A DNA stretch of 64,000 bases, from the NCBI GenBank assembly GCA_964230215.1, contig CAXRGQ010000016.1:248001-312000 (forward strand). The letters are read 5' to 3'. Positions within the stretch are counted from its first letter, which is position 1. Every line of letters begins with the position of its first letter. This document shows, piece after piece, positions 1-8,679 of this stretch. The translations under genes were made by a program, and so were the position numbers. Under the pieces are notes generated by a model that ran no database searches, had not been told where the DNA came from, and worked only from the letters and a program-made list of their open reading frames with translations. The DNA comes from JAUILH01 sp964230215. GTDB taxonomy: Bacteria > Bacteroidota > Bacteroidia > Flavobacteriales_D > JAUILH01.

Positions 1-1
1 G

Positions 2-1819
2 CTTCCCGATAATGTAGCGAACCAGATAGCCGCTGGAGAGGTTATTCAGCGTCCTGCTTCCGTTGTTAAAGAATTAATGGAGAATGCCATAGATGCAGGC
101 AGCACTCAAATAGATTTGGTAATTAAAGATGCGGGAAAGACGCTCATTCAAGTTACTGATAATGGTGGTGGTATGACTTATACGGACGCACGAATGTGTT
201 TCGAACGCCATGCAACTTCAAAAATAAAAAGCGCCGATCAGCTTTTCCAATTAACAACAAAAGGATTTCGGGGAGAAGCCTTAGCTTCCATTGCATCCAT
301 TGCACATGTTGATCTTAAAACAAAGATGCCTGACGAAGACTTAGGAACTCAGTTACACATTGAAGGTTCAAATGTGACAGAACATGAGCCCTGTGCCTGC
401 CCTGACGGCACGAGTATTCAGGTTAAAAATTTATTCTTTAACGTCCCAGCAAGAAGAAACTTTTTAAAATCGGACCAGGTTGAGACCAAGCACATTGTTG
501 AGGAGTTTTTGAGGGTAGCTATGCCCCATAATGATATCACCTTCTCAATGCATCATAACGGCGATGAAGTTTATTTCTTACCTGCAGGAAATCGAAAACA
601 AAGGTTGATTAGCATCTTTGGGAAACAATATGATGAACGATTAGTTCCTGTCGACGAGGAAACAACTATAGTTAAACTTAGCGGTTATGTTGGCAAGCCT
701 GATAAAGCAAAAAAAACTCGAGGAGAACAGTACTTCTTTGTTAACAACCGCTTCATTAAGAGTCCCTACCTTAATCACGCCATTAATAACGCTTATAGCG
801 AGTTAATTAGCAAAGATCATTTCCCAAGCTATTTCTTGTTCATGGAAGTGGATCCTCAGAGCATTGATGTAAATATTCATCCTACTAAAACTGAGGTAAA
901 ATTTGAAGAGGAAAAATCTATTTATGCCATTTTGCAAAGTGCGGTTAGGAACTCTCTCGGTAAGTTTAATGTAATGCCCACCCTGGATTTCAATCAGGAA
1001 GCGACTTTTAGTGAGTTTATTGATCCCAATCGACCGGTGGTAGAGCCAGAAATTAAAATAGATACTACTTATAACCCGTTCGAAAAGGAAAAACAAGCTA
1101 AGCTAAATAATGGCGGATCTAGCATTCGCCATGCAGAAAGAAGCACGTTTCCTTCGAACCCCAGCACCAATACTCAAAATTGGGAGAGTTTGCATGAGGT
1201 AACCCGTTCATCTGGAGTTAATTCGGAACAAACCGTTGAGACAGACTTAAATCAGTCTGAGCAGCGAAAAATGTTCCAGATTAGCGATAAATACATTTTT
1301 ACTAGTATCAAATCTGGCTATGTGGTTATTGATCAGTATCGGGCACATTACAGAATACTTTATGATGCATTTATTCAGCAAATTGAGCATAGAAACGGAG
1401 AGTCACAAGGATTAATATTTCCAGAAACGGTAGAGCTTAGTAAAACAGATTTCAAGCTTTTAAATGCCATAGAAGATGAATTAAAAATTCTTGGATTTGC
1501 CTACCAAAAAGAAGATTACACCATTAATATAACAGCTAAACCTAGCAGTTTGGATGAGGTTCCTAGTGCTGACATTATCGCGCAGTTACTCGACAATTTT
1601 AAAATGAATGCGGATAACAATAATGTGAGTCCTAAAGAAACAATTGCTAGGTCATTGGCATCTGGAACAGCCATTCGCAAAGGAAAAAAATTGAACCCTC
1701 AGGAAATATCAGATCTTGTCGATCGTCTATTTGCTTGTGAGGATAGTCAATACGCTCCTAATGGTAAGAAAATTATTATCAACTTTACATTTGAGGATAT
1801 AGAAAAACAGTTTAACTAA
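2..1819 (+). CDS. mutL: DNA mismatch repair protein MutL (5' truncated by window edge)
   Basis: MutL is the GHKL-type ATPase that couples MutS mismatch recognition to strand removal. The reading frame is open from base 2, and the first codons already read as the conserved MutL N-terminus, so only a few residues are missing. Visible motifs are the Bergerat Mg/ATP motif ELMENAIDAG, the DNGGGM motif and TKGFRGEALASIASI; the C-terminal dimerisation domain is present. The C-terminal endonuclease signature, normally DQHAAHERILYE, reads DQYRAHYRILYD near 1331-1366. The late CPHG-type metal motif reads YAPNGK near 1750. The histidine, glutamate and cysteine ligands are therefore absent, and this MutL probably does not nick DNA. 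It ends 1 base before the first rhomboid gene, so co-transcription is likely. Identity is secure. Confidence 0.95.
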   Translation, partial: LPDNVANQIAAGEVIQRPASVVKELMENAIDAGSTQIDLVIKDAGKTLIQVTDNGGGMTYTDARMCFERHATSKIKSADQLFQLTTKGFRGEALASIASIAHVDLKTKMPDEDLGTQLHIEGSNVTEHEPCACPDGTSIQVKNLFFNVPARRNFLKSDQVETKHIVEEFLRVAMPHNDITFSMHHNGDEVYFLPAGNRKQRLISIFGKQYDERLVPVDEETTIVKLSGYVGKPDKAKKTRGEQYFFVNNRFIKSPYLNHAINNAYSELISKDHFPSYFLFMEVDPQSIDVNIHPTKTEVKFEEEKSIYAILQSAVRNSLGKFNVMPTLDFNQEATFSEFIDPNRPVVEPEIKIDTTYNPFEKEKQAKLNNGGSSIRHAERSTFPSNPSTNTQNWESLHEVTRSSGVNSEQTVETDLNQSEQRKMFQISDKYIFTSIKSGYVVIDQYRAHYRILYDAFIQQIEHRNGESQGLIFPETVELSKTDFKLLNAIEDELKILGFAYQKEDYTINITAKPSSLDEVPSADIIAQLLDNFKMNADNNNVSPKETIARSLASGTAIRKGKKLNPQEISDLVDRLFACEDSQYAPNGKKIIINFTFEDIEKQFN

Positions 1820-1820
1820 T

Positions 1821-2660
1821 ATGCTACAGAACATTTTTAGAAATATGCCCGGTGTGGTGAAGAATCTATTGATTATCAATGTTCTTTTAGCATTGTTTGC
1901 TTTATTATATCCAGAATATGCAGGCTACCTATCCTTAAGATATCCTAGTTCAGAGGAATTCGAGCCGTATCAGGTGGTAACGCATTTCTTTATGCACGCC
2001 CCCATTAATATTGACCCATTGCATCTCATATTCAACATGTTTGGTCTGGTTATTTTTGGATCAATGCTGGAACGGGTATGGGGTCCAAAACGGTTTTTAA
2101 CGTTCTATCTTGTATGCGCTGTTGGGGCTGCTCTCACTTTTTTAGGCTGGAAGTATTTTATGCTCAGTGACATGAACTCTATTCTAGACGCTTTTAAAGA
2201 AAACCCCTCTGGCGAATTACTCTCTGATTTTGTGGATAAATATGTACCAATGGATATGATAAGAGAGAATAATGCTGATGCTGCATATTATATCGAGCAA
2301 ACCATGGCTGCTGGGTATGAAAACCCTCAGGATCCTCAGTTCTTAGAGCTAAGTGAAACAATAATGAATCAATTTATTTTTAAAGAAGAAAACTCTCCCA
2401 TGGTTGGTGCTTCTGGTGCTGTTTACGGTATCCTCATAGCCTTTGCTATGTTATTCCCAAACACCCAGTTAATGTTGTTGTTTCCGCCTATTCCTATCAA
2501 AGCCAAGTATCTCGCTCTAATTCTTATAGGAATTGCACTATACTCTGGTTGGAACAATAGCCCAACAGATAATGTCGCACATTTTGCACATATTGGAGGT
2601 GCTTTATTTGGATTTATTCTAGTATTAATCTGGCGTAAAGACAGGACTAAATTCTATTAA
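1821..2660 (+). CDS. Rhomboid family intramembrane serine protease (first of tandem pair)
   Basis: Predicted inner-membrane serine protease of 279 residues that cleaves transmembrane substrates. The catalytic serine lies in GASGAVYG (Ser198), and the catalytic histidine is most likely His257 in FAHIGGALFG, spaced like the GxSG and His helices of GlpG. Hydrophobic helices flank an FNMFG segment, which corresponds to the conserved L1-loop/TM2 region. A hydrophilic, acidic insertion of roughly 75 residues (about 120-195) precedes the serine helix. It is longer than usual and may shape substrate access. The gene starts 1 base after mutL and ends 1 base before a second rhomboid, so the three probably form an operon. 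Substrate unknown. Confidence 0.9.
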   Translation: MLQNIFRNMPGVVKNLLIINVLLALFALLYPEYAGYLSLRYPSSEEFEPYQVVTHFFMHAPINIDPLHLIFNMFGLVIFGSMLERVWGPKRFLTFYLVCAVGAALTFLGWKYFMLSDMNSILDAFKENPSGELLSDFVDKYVPMDMIRENNADAAYYIEQTMAAGYENPQDPQFLELSETIMNQFIFKEENSPMVGASGAVYGILIAFAMLFPNTQLMLLFPPIPIKAKYLALILIGIALYSGWNNSPTDNVAHFAHIGGALFGFILVLIWRKDRTKFY

Positions 2661-2661
2661 G

Positions 2662-3564
2662 ATGTCACAATCACCACTTGACCAATTGAAGTATCAGTTT
2701 AAGTATGGTGGCGCTCACATTAAGCTACTAATCTGGAACGTAGCCATCTTTCTGGTATTAGCTTTAACAAGGATTATAGCTTATTTATTTGACGCACAAA
2801 ATGATATTGATTTATTCATTGCGCAGAATTTAAGGGGCAACACTTATGGCGAATGGATGCTAACACATTTTTGGACGGCATTTACATATATGTGGATCCA
2901 TGTTGACCTCCTTCACATAGCGTTCAATATGCTTATGCTCTATTTTGTGGGGCAAATGCTTACAAACATAGTTGGAGCAAAAAGGACCTATTTTATATAC
3001 ATAGCGGGAGGCTTATTTGCATTTATTATTTACTTCCTAGCTCATAATGGATTCCCTGCACTATATAAACATGGACATTCCACCATCGAAGGGGCGTCTG
3101 GTGCTATTATGGCTATGTTTATTGCGCTGGTCACCCTGGCACCCAACATGAAAGTGCACCTTTTTGGTGTATTCGGAGTTAGACTTATATACCTAGGAAT
3201 AATCTATGTGCTTATGGATGTTCTTAGAATAGATGATGGTGGCAGAACGGCTTACTTTGCTCATTTAGGTGGAGCTCTTTTCGGATTCCTTTTTGCGTAT
3301 TCATATAGAAAAGGAACGGATATGAGCGCTTGGTTTAATTTTTCTTGGGTGAAGAAGATTAAGTTTAAAAAATCAAAACTCAGAGTGAGTCATTCCAACG
3401 CTAATGCCTCTGGTGCTCGAAAAAAAGATGATGAATTCAACGCAAGTAAAGTAGATAGACAGAAAAAAATCGATAGAATCCTAGATAAAATTAAGTCCTC
3501 AGGCTATGACAGTCTTAGCAAGGAAGAGAAGGATTTCCTCTTTAGAGAAAGTAAGAATGTCTAG
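2662..3564 (+). CDS. Rhomboid family intramembrane serine protease (second of tandem pair)
   Basis: Second rhomboid, 300 residues. The catalytic pair is present: Ser146 in GASGAIMAMF and His201 in FAHLGGALFG. It lacks the long insertion of its upstream neighbour and instead carries a basic, lysine-rich cytosolic tail of about 80 residues after the last helix. That tail includes a DRQKKIDRILDKI segment, a small helical motif common at the C-terminus of Bacteroidota rhomboids. The gene is 1 base from the preceding rhomboid and overlaps the next gene by 8 bases. Tandem, diverged copies suggest two substrate specificities rather than simple redundancy, which is inference. Confidence 0.9.
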   Translation: MSQSPLDQLKYQFKYGGAHIKLLIWNVAIFLVLALTRIIAYLFDAQNDIDLFIAQNLRGNTYGEWMLTHFWTAFTYMWIHVDLLHIAFNMLMLYFVGQMLTNIVGAKRTYFIYIAGGLFAFIIYFLAHNGFPALYKHGHSTIEGASGAIMAMFIALVTLAPNMKVHLFGVFGVRLIYLGIIYVLMDVLRIDDGGRTAYFAHLGGALFGFLFAYSYRKGTDMSAWFNFSWVKKIKFKKSKLRVSHSNANASGARKKDDEFNASKVDRQKKIDRILDKIKSSGYDSLSKEEKDFLFRESKNV

Positions 3565-4669
3565 GCGCGGTGGCATTTTATTAAAGTTTGCCTTGGTGCT
3601 AGCAATTCTTGCAGCACTCTTTGTCATTTCTGCGGCTCTATCGTCACAATTTGATCCCGATACCTATTCATCACTCGCCCTTCTCGGATTGGCATACCCG
3701 TATTTATTATACCTAAACTTATTTTTTGTAGCCATATTCCTGATAATCAGAAAGTGGTGGTTTGTTATCCCCTTGGCGGCTATCTTGTTGACTGGCCCCT
3801 CTCTGTTTAGTTATCTACAATACAACCCCAGTGGGTCAGCGCTGAATGAATCCAATCCTCAACTGAAAATTCTCAGCTACAACGTACGGCTATTCAATCT
3901 ATATGATTGGGAAAATAATAAACGGGCAAAAAATGCAATCATAGCGTTTATAGACGCCGAACATCCAGATGTAATGTGCTTTCAAGAATTCTTTTATCGC
4001 CCTAATTATCTCGACTTTAATACAAAAGACACCTTATTAGACTTATTCGAAGGATACCATGTGAAAGAAGGCTACACGCACTTTCTTAAAGCAAATCAAC
4101 GATTCGGGCTAGTCACTATCAGTAAATACCCAATTGTTGGCTCGGGTGAAATCAAATTTGAGAATGATATAAACAACAATGTAATATATACTGATTTAGA
4201 AGTGGAGTCTGATACGGTGCGTGTTTACAATGCTCATCTTGCATCTATTCGTTTTCAGCAAGAAGATTACCGTGCTATCGGAGATGAAGAGTCAGCAGAC
4301 ATGTATGGAAGAACCAGCAATCAAAGCTCACAAATTTTAAGAAGATTAACAGATGCATTTGAGCACCGATCTGTGCAAATACAGAAGCTAAAAAACCATA
4401 TTGACACCTCTCCCTATCCTATTGTTCTGTGTGGCGACTTTAATGACACGCCAAACTCATTCTGCTATAAAACAATCAATCAAGATTTAGTAGATGCTTT
4501 TAAGATAAGTGGTAAAGGGAATGGCGGAACTTATATAGGGAAGTTTCCTTCGTACCGAATAGACTATATTTTTCACTCAAAGAACATTCATAGCTACAAC
4601 TATAAAAAATATGGCATTGATTATTCGGACCACCACCCTATCTCATGTGTGTTTGAGCTAAAAAATTAG
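3557..4669 (+). CDS. Membrane-anchored endonuclease/exonuclease/phosphatase family protein
   Basis: A protein of 370 residues with an N-terminal block of two or three hydrophobic helices (about 10-95), then an EEP-fold hydrolase domain. Family motifs are SYNVRLF near residue 107, a catalytic-site QEF around 145, GDFNDTP near 293 and DHHPIS close to the C-terminus. EEP enzymes cleave phosphodiesters in nucleic acids, lipids or phosphoproteins, and this membrane-anchored form is common in Bacteroidota with unknown substrate. I start at the ATG at 3557 (MSRRGG), overlapping the rhomboid stop by 8 bases; a longer in-frame start at 3506 would lie inside the rhomboid and adds no conserved sequence. 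Its stop codon overlaps the convergent gene's stop by 4 bases. Confidence 0.85.
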   Translation: MSRRGGILLKFALVLAILAALFVISAALSSQFDPDTYSSLALLGLAYPYLLYLNLFFVAIFLIIRKWWFVIPLAAILLTGPSLFSYLQYNPSGSALNESNPQLKILSYNVRLFNLYDWENNKRAKNAIIAFIDAEHPDVMCFQEFFYRPNYLDFNTKDTLLDLFEGYHVKEGYTHFLKANQRFGLVTISKYPIVGSGEIKFENDINNNVIYTDLEVESDTVRVYNAHLASIRFQQEDYRAIGDEESADMYGRTSNQSSQILRRLTDAFEHRSVQIQKLKNHIDTSPYPIVLCGDFNDTPNSFCYKTINQDLVDAFKISGKGNGGTYIGKFPSYRIDYIFHSKNIHSYNYKKYGIDYSDHHPISCVFELKN

Positions 4670-6309
4670 TCCTCTATCGTCACATATCTAAGGTCAAGTT
4701 GATTCATTGCATTTGTTCTTAGACCTTTGACTTTCTTGCTTACAACCTTAATTAATTCATCGTAAAACAGGGGCACAACAGGCGCTTCATCAATGATGGT
4801 TTGATCCATTTTATAATAGAGTTCCTCCCGTTCTTCTTCGCTAATATCACTTTCTGCTCTTTCCATCCACGTATCAAACATATCATCACTAAAATGGGTG
4901 TAATTCGGACCATTTTCGGGTGCAAAACGTCCACTATGAAATAAGTTTAGAAAGTTCAAAGCATCTGGGAAATCACCTGTCCATGATTTTCTGAAAAAAT
5001 TAGTGTTGCCACTGGCCACTTTTTGTCTTAGAATACTTGGCAGCACAAGCTCAATCGAACATTCAAATCCTTGTTCATTAAGCTCATTCATTATAAACTC
5101 AGCAAGTACTTTATAATTCTCAGCACACACCAGATGCACTTTTGGTTTATCGTTAGTACCTGTAAATCCAGCCTCAAACAATAAATCTTCCACCTTCTTA
5201 GGATTGTATTCGTATCCATCTACCTTTCGACCATTATAATCATTCAGTCCAGCGGGCACGAAACCATTGTGAGCAGGAACGCCAATACCTCTTCTAACAT
5301 GAGCAATTAATTTTTCTTTGTTAATCGCATAATTAATGGCTCTCCTCACCGCTCTATTCGTTATGGCCGAGTTCGCATTAACTTCAGCTTCCTCTTCTAA
5401 ATAAAAGCCAATATAATCCACTTTTAACCATGGCTTTTTCTCCAGATAATAATCCTCTGTGTAATCCGCGCTTAGCACTCCAGCCTCAGTTAACAATGAG
5501 TTCTGGTAACTATCATCTAGTCCCGAAATAAAATCAAATCCACCTTGTAAAAACTTTTGAAACTCTGTATGCCTTGATCTCACAAACGAGATGGACACCG
5601 CATCTAAATACGGGAGTTGATTTCCTGATTCATCTTTTTCGAAATAATTCTCGTTTTTCACAAACACCAATTTAGAACCCTGGTGCCAAACTTTAAACTG
5701 AAAGGGTCCTGTTCCAACAGGATTTCTGGTAAAGTCATCCCCGTAATAATCCACCACCTCTAGCGGAACGACATAACAAAAAGGTAAGCTTAGCAACTTC
5801 AAAAAGCTGTGTTGCGGCTTTTTAAGATACAATTTCACAGTCGAATCGTTAACCGCTTCCATCCCCAAATGGTTGGAGCTCCCCAACTTATCTATGTTGG
5901 TAAAAATATACTTACCCTGCGACACATTTTCAGGATCAACAATACGTTGATAGCTATTAATTACGTCCTGTGCTACAAGCCTTCTACCTTTGCCATTCTC
6001 AAATGCCTCATGATCATGGAAAAAGACATTCGTTTTTAGATGAAAAGTATAAACCATTTTGTTTCTGGATATTTCCCAAGACTTAGCAAGGTCTCCCTCA
6101 ATTTCCATATTCTCATCCAAGCGGAGCAAGCCATTGTATACTTGACTCATGGCCCAGATATCCTCAAATCTTTCTGCAAACAATGGATCAAGGTTTCCAA
6201 TACCACCACTTTCGTTGTAGCTTAAGATCATCTTACCATCAAGCCCTTTTTTACTGCCAGAGCATCCTGCAAATAAAGCGCATATGGAGAGTAGATAGAG
6301 ATATTTCAT
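4666..6309 (-). CDS. ABC transporter substrate-binding lipoprotein, OppA/DppA type (SBP_bac_5)
   Basis: Lipoprotein of 547 residues with a lipobox ending at Cys16 (ALFAGC), followed by a full-length periplasmic solute-binding domain of the peptide/nickel class. Conserved family features include the N-terminal LDPLFAERF region, a KSWEISRNKMVYTFHL stretch and the RRAINYAINKEKL helix. The partner permease and ATPase genes are not in the window, so it may be an orphan or its transporter may lie elsewhere. The gene is convergent with the EEP gene (4-base stop overlap) and divergent from mtaB. Likely substrate: short peptides, by family only. Confidence 0.88.
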   Translation of the reverse strand: MKYLYLLSICALFAGCSGSKKGLDGKMILSYNESGGIGNLDPLFAERFEDIWAMSQVYNGLLRLDENMEIEGDLAKSWEISRNKMVYTFHLKTNVFFHDHEAFENGKGRRLVAQDVINSYQRIVDPENVSQGKYIFTNIDKLGSSNHLGMEAVNDSTVKLYLKKPQHSFLKLLSLPFCYVVPLEVVDYYGDDFTRNPVGTGPFQFKVWHQGSKLVFVKNENYFEKDESGNQLPYLDAVSISFVRSRHTEFQKFLQGGFDFISGLDDSYQNSLLTEAGVLSADYTEDYYLEKKPWLKVDYIGFYLEEEAEVNANSAITNRAVRRAINYAINKEKLIAHVRRGIGVPAHNGFVPAGLNDYNGRKVDGYEYNPKKVEDLLFEAGFTGTNDKPKVHLVCAENYKVLAEFIMNELNEQGFECSIELVLPSILRQKVASGNTNFFRKSWTGDFPDALNFLNLFHSGRFAPENGPNYTHFSDDMFDTWMERAESDISEEEREELYYKMDQTIIDEAPVVPLFYDELIKVVSKKVKGLRTNAMNQLDLRYVTIED

Positions 6310-6412
6310 TTCGAAAAATTTACTTAAAAATAAGGCGATATAGAACGCTATATTTGATCACTTCACATTCTTATTCACAGCTCATAGTTGAGCGTTTTGA
6401 TACTTTATTCAC

Positions 6413-6420
6413 TACTTTTG
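6413..6420 (+). promoter_or_regulatory. Promoter -7 element for mtaB
   Basis: TACTTTTG matches the Bacteroidota -7 consensus TAnnTTTG. A TTG at 6388-6390 lies 22 bases upstream, within the usual -33 spacing. The box ends 6 bases before the ATG at 6427, so transcription probably starts at or next to the start codon. A second perfect match, TATATTTG, sits at 6349-6356 without a clear -33 partner. Confidence 0.55.
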
Positions 6421-6426
6421 CACTCG

Positions 6427-7725
6427 ATGGGGCAAACTGCATATAAAAAAGTAGCATTTCATACCTTAGGGTGTAAGCTCAATTTTTCCGAATCTTCCAG
6501 TATTAGCAGGAATTTCCTAGATGCTGGCTTTGCGAAAGTTGGCTTTGATGAACGCCCAGATGTTTTTGTTATTAACACATGTTCGGTTACCGAAAATGCT
6601 GATAAAAAGTGTCGTGCTTTAGTTAGAAAAGCTAAAACGTCTAACCCTGAAGCAAAGGTGGTTATGATTGGCTGCTATGCTCAGTTAAAACCCGAAGAAA
6701 TTGTTGAAATGGAGGGTGTTGATCTCGTGCTAGGTGCTGGTGAGAAGTTTAACATCCTCGATCATTTGGAGAAGGATTTAGACAAACCACAAGCTATCTA
6801 TGATAAGATAAAGTACACTAAGGAGTTTGTTCCATCGTACTCTCTGGGTGACCGAACGCGTACATTTTTAAAAGTTCAAGATGGATGCGATTATTTCTGT
6901 TCATTTTGCACTATTCCATTGGCGCGCGGAACTAGTAGAAGTTTGACGGTGGAAGAAACGATGGTAACTGCAAAGGAGGTGGCTGCAAGTGATGTGCAGG
7001 AAATTGTATTAACAGGTGTAAACATTGGTGATTTTGGAGCAGGAACAGATGAGAATTTCTTCGATTTAGTGCAAGCCCTAGATAAGCTGGAAGGTATTGA
7101 TCGCATTAGAATTTCATCTATTGAACCAAATTTGCTAAGCAACGACATCATAGCGTTTGTTGCTGATTCAAACCGTTTTGTCCCTCATTTTCATATTCCA
7201 CTGCAATCCGGAAACGATGAGCTCCTCAAGAACATGAGACGCCGATATCTCACTGATTTATATACAGATAGAATTGAAACCATCAATAAACTAATGCCAG
7301 ACGCTTGTATTGGTGTAGATGTAATTGTAGGTTTTCCGGGAGAGACAGAAGAGCATTTCCAGGAAACCATGGAATACTTGAAGAATCTAAACATCAGCTA
7401 TCTTCATGTATTCACTTATTCGGAACGCACAAACACAACGGCTGTTAGAATGGAAGATGTCGTTCCTATGAATATCAGAAGGGAAAGAAGTAAGCAACTT
7501 CAAATTCTATCCTTAAAAAAGAAGCGTGCTTTTTACGAAAGATTTGTGGGTCAATCTCGTCCCGTATTATTTGAAGGAACGGATTCAGAAGGTCTAATTT
7601 CTGGATTTACGGACAACTATGTCAAGGTTTCAGTGCCTTTTGATGAGTCACTCGTCAATACTATTCAGATGGTTGAGATAGGAGATGCACAGCCGGAAGG
7701 ATATTGTCGGGCAAAACTTCTCTAA
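6427..7725 (+). CDS. mtaB: tRNA (t6A37-C2) methylthiotransferase MtaB
   Basis: Radical-SAM enzyme that converts t6A37 to ms2t6A in tRNAs decoding ANN codons. It has 432 residues in the standard three-domain order. The N-terminal UPF0004 domain carries cluster-binding Cys16 (TLGCKLNF), Cys52 (NTCSV) and Cys83 (IGCYAQ). The radical-SAM core has CxxxCxxC at Cys154, Cys158 and Cys161. A C-terminal TRAM-like segment follows. I chose the ATG at 6427 because the conserved HTLGCK motif lies 15 residues in and a -7 box sits just upstream; the longer in-frame start at 6388 would place the promoter inside the gene. MiaB is less likely because the TLGCKLN motif is MtaB-specific. Confidence 0.93.
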   Translation: MGQTAYKKVAFHTLGCKLNFSESSSISRNFLDAGFAKVGFDERPDVFVINTCSVTENADKKCRALVRKAKTSNPEAKVVMIGCYAQLKPEEIVEMEGVDLVLGAGEKFNILDHLEKDLDKPQAIYDKIKYTKEFVPSYSLGDRTRTFLKVQDGCDYFCSFCTIPLARGTSRSLTVEETMVTAKEVAASDVQEIVLTGVNIGDFGAGTDENFFDLVQALDKLEGIDRIRISSIEPNLLSNDIIAFVADSNRFVPHFHIPLQSGNDELLKNMRRRYLTDLYTDRIETINKLMPDACIGVDVIVGFPGETEEHFQETMEYLKNLNISYLHVFTYSERTNTTAVRMEDVVPMNIRRERSKQLQILSLKKKRAFYERFVGQSRPVLFEGTDSEGLISGFTDNYVKVSVPFDESLVNTIQMVEIGDAQPEGYCRAKLL

Positions 7726-7752
7726 GTATCGATTAATTTGTATTTTTCGTCT

Positions 7753-8679
7753 ATGAAAGTTTGCTTCATAGTAAATGGTATTTGTAAATCACCCAAGAAA
7801 GTGTATTCTGAAATTCAGGCATTTGAAGATTTACAGCTGGCAGAGTTAGTCACTAAACTCGAGACAGCGCATTCTGGACATGCAATAGAACTTGCTAGAG
7901 AAGCATCAGAAACACATGATATTGTCGTTGCTGTGGGTGGCGACGGAACTGTGAATGAAGTTCTGAATGGTATTGTGCAAGCATCAAAGCAAGCAATACT
8001 CGGCGTTTTTCCTGCAGGCACAGCAAATGATTTATCAAGAACCCTCAACTTACAATTGGACGGTAAAGTTTTGGGCTCGTTAATAGATAAAAAATCATTT
8101 AGACCCATTGATATTGGACATTCCGAGTTGGTAGATAGTGAGGCCAGAGAGCTTGAGCGATACTTTATTAACGTAATCGATTTTGGCATTGGGGGTTATG
8201 TGGTGGAAAAAGTGGCCAATAGCAGAAAAACATTCGGCGCGAAATTCACCTTTTTAAAAGCAATCTTCAATAGTCTGCTAACATACGAGCAATCAGTAGT
8301 GAAAATTGAGGCAGATGAATTTCAGTGGGAGGGTAAACTATTATCATTAGCTATATCGAATGGTCAATACTTTGGTAGTGGAATACAGATTGCCAGTGAT
8401 GCACTTCTTGATGATAGTAAATTCAACGCATGTGTGATGTCAGACATCAGTACAACCGATTATTTAAAGCATGTAAACAAGATTAGAAAAGGACATAAAA
8501 TCAACCACAAAGGCGTGCGCTATTTCACAACTAAAGAGCTATCTGTTCGTCCAGTTGATTTATCGTGTGCAATAGATATTGACGGAGAATTTTGTGGTTA
8601 TGCGCCAGCCAAGATAAAACTGCTCCCTAAAAAAATTCAGATTATCGCACCGCATGAGTTGAAGGCTGGCTTTTGCTAA
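7753..8679 (+). CDS. Diacylglycerol/lipid kinase, YegS/BmrU family
   Basis: Predicted lipid kinase of 308 residues that phosphorylates diacylglycerol or a related lipid, feeding phospholipid turnover. The nucleotide-binding GGDGT motif is at residues 62-66, followed by the PAGTANDLSRTL segment typical of the DAGK catalytic domain. The C-terminal domain contains the conserved CAIDIDGEF strand. I place the start at the ATG at 7753 (MKVCFIVNG); an in-frame TTG at 7738 would add five residues. The last 38 bases overlap the 3' end of the convergent symporter gene, the longest convergent overlap in the window. Confidence 0.88.
   Translation: MKVCFIVNGICKSPKKVYSEIQAFEDLQLAELVTKLETAHSGHAIELAREASETHDIVVAVGGDGTVNEVLNGIVQASKQAILGVFPAGTANDLSRTLNLQLDGKVLGSLIDKKSFRPIDIGHSELVDSEARELERYFINVIDFGIGGYVVEKVANSRKTFGAKFTFLKAIFNSLLTYEQSVVKIEADEFQWEGKLLSLAISNGQYFGSGIQIASDALLDDSKFNACVMSDISTTDYLKHVNKIRKGHKINHKGVRYFTTKELSVRPVDLSCAIDIDGEFCGYAPAKIKLLPKKIQIIAPHELKAGFC

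Noticed and set aside
803..1096. A 97-residue minus-strand frame inside mutL.
   Set aside because: Shadow of a conserved gene on the other strand with no independent support.
3241..3300. Apparent loss of the catalytic histidine in the second rhomboid (Tyr where the first has His254).
   Set aside because: Aligning with GlpG by the glycines at +3 and +7, the catalytic residue is the second histidine of the AHFAHxGG motif (His257 in copy 1, His201 in copy 2), which both keep.
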